From Ophioceras dolichostomum (lineage: Eukaryota > Ascomycota > Sordariomycetes > Magnaporthales > Ophioceraceae): a stretch of DNA of 64,000 bases. A model generated the notes under the pieces. The model searched no databases and was not told the DNA's origin. It saw only the letters and a program-made list of their open reading frames with translations. Shown piece by piece: positions 58,178-64,000 of the stretch (positions within the stretch are counted from its first letter, which is position 1; every line of letters begins with the position of its first letter). The stretch lies in the NCBI GenBank assembly GCA_003049485.1, contig PYST01000013.1, positions 177,881 through 241,880 on the forward strand, in the 5' to 3' direction. The position numbers and the translations under genes are program-made.

Positions 58178-58231
58178 ACATACAACACCGGGGATTCCCC
58201 AGTGGTCACCCACCTGAGTACTAGTCCGGCG
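58178..58231 (-). pseudogene. Truncated 5S rRNA gene (3' part only)
   Basis: Read on the minus strand, this stretch matches the 3' half of fungal 5S rRNA: GCCGGACTAGTACTCAGG, then GTGGGTGACCACT, and the end GGTGTTGTATGT followed by a T run. The 5' half (beginning ACATACGACCA in intact genes) is absent upstream. Dispersed and truncated 5S copies are known in Sordariomycetes. It is unlikely to give functional 5S. Confidence 0.75.
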
Positions 58232-58564
58232 ATCACATGGATTAGTTAGAGAGGTGATAGGGAGAGCAGGGGGCCGAAAACGGGTGCCTTCGGGTGCAAG
58301 AAACTGACGCCAATTTTCCTGGCGCTGCACCTATTCTATCACAGTGGGCGCCACTGGAAAATTGAAAGCCAATCATTTTGTAACGAGACAAGACACCTTG
58401 TTCGGGAAGGATGGTGGCACCACCGTTTTATTCTATGAACGTTTTACAGAGGAAACGACAAAACTCCGTTCTGCCCCGCCCTTATTATCATGTGACCTAC
58501 CTGTGGACAGTACCAAACAACATGCCAGCTGCGACCTGCGAAACTCGATCCGCTTGTGTTGTTT

Positions 58565-58960
58565 GTGTTGACTGATGATCATAAATCATCAGAGTTGTTG
58601 ACCGCAAAACCTCGAGTGACCACGAGGCTCTGGCCAAGTCACACCGTCAACGACTACGTCAACCATTGCCTCAGTCAATATCATCGACCTTCCACCTCTC
58701 CTTGTACTTAAGGAGAAGGACTCTCCCTCTGTCTTTTCCATAGAACCTAGCTGAGAACAAGAACGGAACAATTGAACCTGCTTTGGCAACCCCCTTCATG
58801 TCGCACGCGCGCAAACGCTTTCTACCTGGGCCTTCCAATAATAATAGTAACGGAGGCAATCGTTGACGTAGTCGTTGACGTTGTGACTTTGCCAGAGCCT
58901 CGTAGTCACTCGAGGCTTTGCGGTCAACAACTCTGATGATTGGTGATCATCAGTCAACGC
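58565..58960. mobile_element. MITE-like element with 111-bp terminal inverted repeats
   Basis: Bases 58565-58675 are the near-perfect reverse complement of 58850-58960 (about 9 mismatches by eye in 111). The arms start GTGTTGACTGATGATCA / GCGTTGACTGATGATCA. The 174-bp core has no coding capacity. Size, long inverted arms and lack of genes fit a miniature inverted-repeat element. I do not see a clear target-site duplication. The outer 20 bp of each arm also contains a smaller TGATGAT..ATCATCA palindrome. Confidence 0.85.
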
Positions 58961-59038
58961 AATGAACATAAATCAACATAAGGGTTGGTCAAGATGAGTT
59001 ACCCTCAACCTTGCAACACAAGTTAAATAGAAACAAAC

Positions 59039-59444
59039 TGTCACGACTTAGCACAAGGAGCTCCCACCCGCTTGAGCTAAAATGACGAGAATATCAAGTC
59101 TACCGACTTGATCTCTCTGGGAGCTCTATCAATTGGCCACGCACCTTTCGGTCGGTGCGCCCAATTGATACCGCGCCGTAACAAGTCGCATTTTTGGTCT
59201 CGTAAATGGCAAGGCTGGTGCTAGGCCAGGAAATGGCGAGTGGTGGGCAATAAACGGTAGGAAAAGTGTGGACATGTAGAATAGCCACGTACAAAAGAAA
59301 AGAGAGAGCGTTGTGTATTAGCTAGGTGCGCTCCTTCTGGAAGGGCGCACCTCTACCTATTTAATTACAAAGAAGACTGGTAAAACGAGCGTGACTAAGC
59401 GTGGTCTCACGCTCACTATTATCACGTGCCTTGCACGCGTGACA
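59039..59444. mobile_element. Probable solo LTR of a retrotransposon
   Basis: A 406-bp segment begins TGTCACGACTTAG and ends CACGCGTGACA, so the ends TGTCACG/CGTGACA are exact inverted repeats with the TG..CA termini of an LTR. Inside are two strong hairpins: TATCAATTGG..CCAATTGATA-type arms at about 59127-59171, and AGGTGCGC..GCGCACCT at about 59320-59349. No primer-binding site or gag/pol sequence follows on either side. A target-site duplication is not obvious, so the assignment is probable rather than certain. Confidence 0.6.
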
Positions 59445-59758
59445 AAAAGCAAGGTGGGATGACCCCGCTTCTTGGCTGAGCGGCTGAAGTCGCCTTCTCT
59501 GAGCGCCTTGAGCCTTTCCATCTTTGTCGTAGGTTGTTGAAAACTCGCCATACATGCTGTTTTCTACACAAGCTCCAACCGGGAAATCGTAGTCCGCGGC
59601 GGGCTCTAATGCCGGTCTGAGCTGCATCCCGTCGATATTAACGAGATTTGCCCTGCCCAGCCTCAGCACAATTCTTCTTAGCATATGTGAATCAATCGAC
59701 ATGGAGGCCCAAACTTCCAGCAGTTCCCCGACCTGCCTTTAGGCGAAAAGTCTCCAAA

Positions 59759-62700
59759 ATGACTTCCAACAAGAAACGCTCGGCGCGTGATACGGACGAT
59801 GGGTTTGCTGAAGGGAGCGGCCTCCAGGCGCTGCCTCTTGACGATAATTCGCCCGCCAAAGCAAAGAAACGCCGTATTCGCGATAAGGTGGAGGCAAACG
59901 GCGTGTTGATCGCGAGCTTGAACTCTTCAATGCCGTCAACCAACAGCACAACGCTATCCATACTGAGCGGCGAGTGCTACGCTTCACCGAGTGAGCGGCT
60001 ACTTGCAAAACGCGCCCGACTCCTCGGCCGGCACCAACGAGATGCCGGCCTGGATCCTCACAGGAGAAGCGAGCAGCTGAGGAAAGTGTTTGTCGACGAG
60101 ATATGGCCCAACCTCGTCGACGACTACGACAATATGGTGACAGATTTGACCAAGCTGCTCCAGAATGTCCTCCGCGCTGAGAACATTGATGCCCAGGTCA
60201 TTGGCCGGGCCAAGCAAGCATCTTCTGTCGAGAAGACGCTCCAACGGCGCGAGGAAGACCTTGCGAAGACCCAGGGATTCGAATCGCTAGAACAGATATT
60301 TGAGGAGATGCACGACCTCGCAGGGCTCAGGATCGTGGTCACATTCCACGACGATCTCGAGAAAGCCAAACAAGTCGTCCGGACGGATTTCACAGAACGA
60401 AAAGAGCCAGGAATCTTTAGGCCAGATCGCAAAGTCTACAAGCACTGGAAAGAATCATGGTTTGGTGCGTACGCGGCCGACAACCACCGCGTCGAGCTGC
60501 CAAAAGACAAGTCGGACGCCCTGCTTCGGTATGACGGCATCATGTTTGAGGTTCAAGTTATTAGCATGGCAGACAACATGTACAATAAACTGGCACATGA
60601 TCTGCTGTACAAACACGCCGGCGAGCCTCTCACTCGCCAAGATGAGATGACAATGGATCTTTCTCATGGCATCGCGAGGTGTTTCGCCCTCTGCATGCAG
60701 ATGATGAAGAGCAAGCTGAAGGGCTCCAACACACCGGCAGCAAGGCAAGAGTCGGAGAAATTTGGGATTCCAGATCAAGCGAGCAAAGAAGTCGAGTCGG
60801 CTGTCGACGGGTTTTGGAAGGACGCTGGAAAAGATATACATGCACTTCGGTTGGATATGATAGATGCCAACATTGGGTAAGTTAAAGATCCTCCCAATAC
60901 TGCTTCAACACACGACTAAGAAATTCTACAGCAAAATCCTCCAGGCTGTCCAGTCCAAGATCGGTCATCATTCTGACGAAGACAAGCAATGTCTTCGGGC
61001 CATGAGATGTAGCGACTCCCGCCTTGACAAGAAGCGGATCGAGGACACCAAAGGCGGTCTCCTCAAAGACGCTTACCACTGGATATTCGATAATTCCCAA
61101 TTCCAGCAATGGCGTCGCGGTCAACAGAATCGGCTACTTTGGATCAGGGGAGGTCCTGGCAAGGGCAAAACAATGCTTCTCTGTGGCATTATCGACGAGC
61201 TGAACAAGTCCGTGGCCGAAGGTAGCAATCCCGCCTTCTTCTTCTGTCAAGCTACTGACGAGCGCATCAACAACGCCACATCAGTTCTTCTTGGTCTCAT
61301 GTACCAGCTTGTCAGCCTTTGGCCCTCCCTTATTTCTCAGGTGAGGAAGAAGTTTGACAGTGCCGACGAAAGGCTTTTCCGGGACAAAAATGCCTGGTGG
61401 GCCGTATCGGATATCATGTACGACATTCTACGAGACCAATCCTTTGGCAGCGTCTACCTGATCATCGACGCACTCGACGAGTGCACGACAGGTTTACCGC
61501 AGCTGCTCGACTTCATTGCCACAACTTCATCAGAATGCCTCCATGTCAAGTGGCTGGTATCGAGCAGGGACGTGCCCGACGTCGAGTTCCTGGAAAAGTA
61601 TGCGAAAACTCCCCTTTGCCTTGAGCTGAATGCCGAAGACGTGATGGTCGCCGTCGAAGCCTACATCGATTACAAGATGTCGCAATTCACCGAGAGGAAC
61701 AAGGTTTCTACAACCAGAACTCCAGAAGTCTTAGATGAGCAGCTGCAGATCCTAGATGAAGTTGCGAGGATCTTGAAAAAGAAAGCCAATGGAACTTTCC
61801 TCTGGGTAGCCCTTGTCTGCAAGCAGATTGAGGAATGCGACCTGGCCGAAGTCGTTGAATGCGTACAGGAGATGCCATCAGAGCTGAACGAGGTGTATGC
61901 AAAGATGATGCGCCAGATTGATGAACTCAAAGAGGCAAGGGCAAAACATTGCAAACAGGTCCTCATCGTTGCCGTCAACGCATACCGCCCACTTCATATG
62001 TCGGAACTGGCAATTTTGGCTTCACTACCCAAAGTAGCGGCTCACGAAACAATCGTGAAGCGGTGCGGCCTTTTCACCATAAAGGACGCAACCGTCTACT
62101 TTGTCCACCAGTCGGCAAAAGACTACCTCGTCACAGACCCAGCCGGCTCGAACATCCTGCCCCGGATCTTCCCTGCTGGACGTGCCGACGGACACAGGCT
62201 GATCATATCTCGGTCGATTAAGTGTATGACACAGAGTCTACGGCGAGACATGTACAACTTGCACGCGCCAGGATTCTTCATCGACGACGTCCAACCGCCA
62301 GACCCGAGCCCCTTGGCGGAGGTGGCCTACTCGTGTATCTATTGGGTCGATCATCTATGCGACGCTCAGGTCTCGGGTGTTCTTCATGATGACGGGCCGG
62401 TCTATGCTTTGCTTAAGGGAAGAGTTCTCTACTGGTTTGAGGCACTGAGTCTTCTCAGAGAAATTCCACATGGAGTCAAGTCCCTGGTCAAACTAGAAGA
62501 GCTGCTGAAAAGTCAGGTAAGTTCAAATGATTCCCTCCACTCTTTGCCGTTGTTAAGGCTAATGGCATTGTGTAGGAAAAGCTGCTACCTCAACTAACCG
62601 ACCTTGTCCACGATACCTGGCGATTCATCCTTTACTTCGGATCAGTAGTGGAGAAATATCCCCTTCAACTTTACGCTTCTGGCCTTGTTTTTAGCCCGAA

Positions 62701-64000
62701 TCACAGCGTTCCAAGAGCTCTGTTTGGACGAGAGACCCTGTACAGGATTTCGCCAAATCCCGTGGTACGAGACAAATGGAGCGCATGCTGGCAGACGCTG
62801 GAGGGCCATTCTGGCACGGTCACGTCGGTGGCCTTCTCACGCGACGGCCGGCTGGTGGCGTCAGGCTCGGGCGATAAGACCGTGAAGCTCTGGGACGCGG
62901 CTACGGGCCAGCTGAACCAGACGCTGGAGGGCCACAAGTACTATGTCACGTCGGTGGCCTTCTCGAGCGACGGCCGGCTGGTGGCGTCGGGTTCGTACGA
63001 CGAGACCATCAAGCTCTGGGACGCGGCTACGGGCCAGCTGAACCAGACGCTACAGGGCCACACTGGCTATGTCACGTCGGTGGCCTTCTCAGGCGACGGC
63101 CGGCTGGTAGCGTCGGGCTCGTGGGACTGGACCGTCAAGCTCTGGGACGCGGCTACGGGCCAGCTGAACCAGACGCTGCAGGGCCACACGAGCTTGATCA
63201 CGTCGGTGGCCTTCTCGGGCGACGGCCGGCTGGTGGCGTCGGGTTCGGACGACGAGACCATCAAGCTCTGGGACGCGGCTACGGGCCAGCTGAACCAGAC
63301 GCTGCAGGGCCACACGAGCTTGATCACGTCGGTGGCCTTCTCGGGCGACGGCCGGCTGGTGGCGTCGGGCTCGGTCGACGAGACTGTCAAGCTCTGGGAC
63401 GCGGCCACGGGTCAGCTGAACCAGACGCTACACGGCCATACGAGCAGGGTCACGTCGGTGGCCTTCTCGGGCGACGGCCGGCTGGTGGCATCGGGCTCGT
63501 ACGACAAGACCGTCAAGCTCTGGGACGCGGCTACGGGCCAGCTGAACCAGACGCTATACGGCCACAAGTACTATGTCACGTCGGTGGCCTTCTCGGGCGA
63601 CGGCCGGCTGGTGGCGTCGGGCTCGCACGACAGGACCGTCAAGCTCTGGGACGCGGCTACGGGCCAGCTAAACCAGACGTTACAGGGCCACACTTACTCG
63701 GTCACGTCGGTGGCCTTCTCGAGCGACGGCCGGCTGGTGGCATCGGGCTCGGTTGACGAGACCGTCAAGCTCTGGGACGCGGCCACGGGCCAGCTGAACC
63801 AGACGCTACACGGCCACACTTACTCGGTCTCGTCGGTGGCCTTCTCNTACGGGCCAGCTAAACCAGACGTTACAGGGCCACACTTACTCGGTCACGTCGG
63901 TGGCCTTCTCGAGCGACGGCCGGCTGGTGGCATCGGGCTCGGTTGACGAGACCGTCAAGCTCTGGGACGCGGCCACGGGCCAGCTGAACCAGACGCTACA
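59759..64000 (+). CDS. NOD-like receptor: RelA/SpoT-type domain + NACHT + WD40 repeats (3' partial)
   Basis: Exons 59759-60876, 60932-62516 and 62576 to beyond the window. Exon 1 (373 residues) has a basic NLS-like patch (KAKKRRIRDK), then a RelA/SpoT nucleotidyltransferase-like domain at about 120-290: VIGRAKQASSVEKTL, EMHDLAGLRIVV, a G-x-Y...H loop (FGAYAADNHRV) and EVQVISM followed by AHDLLYK. Exon 2 is a NACHT ATPase: the pre-NACHT motif KKRIEDTKGGLLKDAYHWIF, P-loop GGPGKGKT (about 446-453) and Walker B LIIDALDEC (about 549-557). It is close to the HET-E/D (HNWD) family of Podospora. Exon 3 has 8 full 42-residue WD40 repeats plus a partial one. By analogy the WD40 part senses a ligand, NACHT oligomerises and the N-domain acts as effector. 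Whether it makes (p)ppGpp-like nucleotides is inference. A single N at 63847 breaks the frame. Confidence 0.92.
62795..63846 (+). repeat. Near-identical 126-bp WD40-coding repeats
   Basis: Units start at 62795, 62921, 63047, 63173, 63299, 63425, 63551, 63677 and (partial) 63803. Each encodes 42 residues of the form TL.GH...VTSVAFS.DGRL, VASGS.D.T.KLWDAATGQL, NQ. Differences concentrate at the residues after GH and around the SGSxDxTx turn. High identity with variable surface positions is the hallmark of repeats shuffled by concerted evolution in fungal NLRs. Confidence 0.95.
63847..64000. other. Assembly join inside the repeat tract (one N, then a duplicated 153-bp block)
   Basis: Bases 63848-64000 repeat 63658-63810 exactly by eye, and the reading frame shifts at the single N. 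This is best explained by two overlapping contigs placed end to end. The repeat count and the 3' end of the NLR are therefore unreliable here. Confidence 0.85.

Larger units (their letters stand above)
57712..59758. other. Repeat-bearing intergenic region upstream of the NLR gene
   Basis: This 2 kb contains, in order, a partial 5S rRNA copy, a 396-bp inverted-repeat element and a probable solo LTR (each listed separately), then the presumed NLR promoter. No intact gene. Confidence 0.7.

Noticed and set aside
58589..58859. Short minus-strand frames inside the inverted-repeat element
   Set aside because: They lie in the arms and core of a non-coding element and lack coding character.

Overview
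The window is nuclear DNA of a filamentous ascomycete, most likely a Sordariomycete. The genes have short GT..AG introns with CTAAC/CTGAC-type branch sites and strong C/G preference at third codon positions. Fungus-restricted families are present: a CFEM/PTH11-type receptor, Zn(II)2Cys6 regulators, a GH72 glucanosyltransferase, a split two-gene ATP-citrate lyase and a NACHT-WD40 NLR. All gene models below were built by eye from splice signals and frame continuity; no alignment was run.

Layout. 0.3-2.2 kb: an ER thioredoxin-like membrane protein and a Cnl2/Nkp2 kinetochore protein. 2.8-5.5 kb: the chromatin reader Eaf3 (chromodomain + MRG), whose 1.5 kb first intron contains a second, in-frame first exon. 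6.7-7.0 kb: mitoribosomal uL30m. 7.9-14.0 kb: the divergent pair acl1/acl2 (both subunits of cytosolic ATP-citrate lyase). 14.6-15.5 kb: ribosomal protein uL15. 15.5-19.7 kb: a gene-poor stretch. 19.7-22.3 kb: a GPI-type GH72 enzyme followed directly by a 250-codon open frame in the same phase. 24.7-28.1 kb: a zinc-cluster regulator and a DUF2470 membrane protein. 30.6-34.6 kb: an N gap, an HExxH zincin-like gene with an in-frame stop, and a six-exon CFEM-PTH11 receptor. 36.5-43.7 kb: a second zinc-cluster regulator and a 1,206-residue low-complexity protein. 44.7-46.2 kb: prefoldin subunit 4 and the small histone-fold protein CENP-W. 47.4-55.1 kb: Yag7-like protein, Ski8, mitoribosomal bL32m and a Cdc10-type septin. 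56.4-57.7 kb: an unknown multi-pass membrane protein.

The last 6 kb differs from the rest. A partial 5S rRNA copy, a 396-bp inverted-repeat element (MITE-like) and a probable solo LTR lie within 1.3 kb. They precede a large NOD-like receptor that runs off the window. This NLR has a RelA/SpoT-type nucleotidyltransferase domain at its N-terminus, then NACHT, then nearly identical 42-residue WD40 repeats. I regard it as the most interesting system here: an alarmone-synthetase-like effector fused to a repeat-based sensor.

Functional links are modest. The two acl genes form one enzyme. Cnl2/Nkp2 and CENP-W both belong to the inner kinetochore (CCAN). The rest is ordinary housekeeping, with an accessory, mobile-element-rich end.
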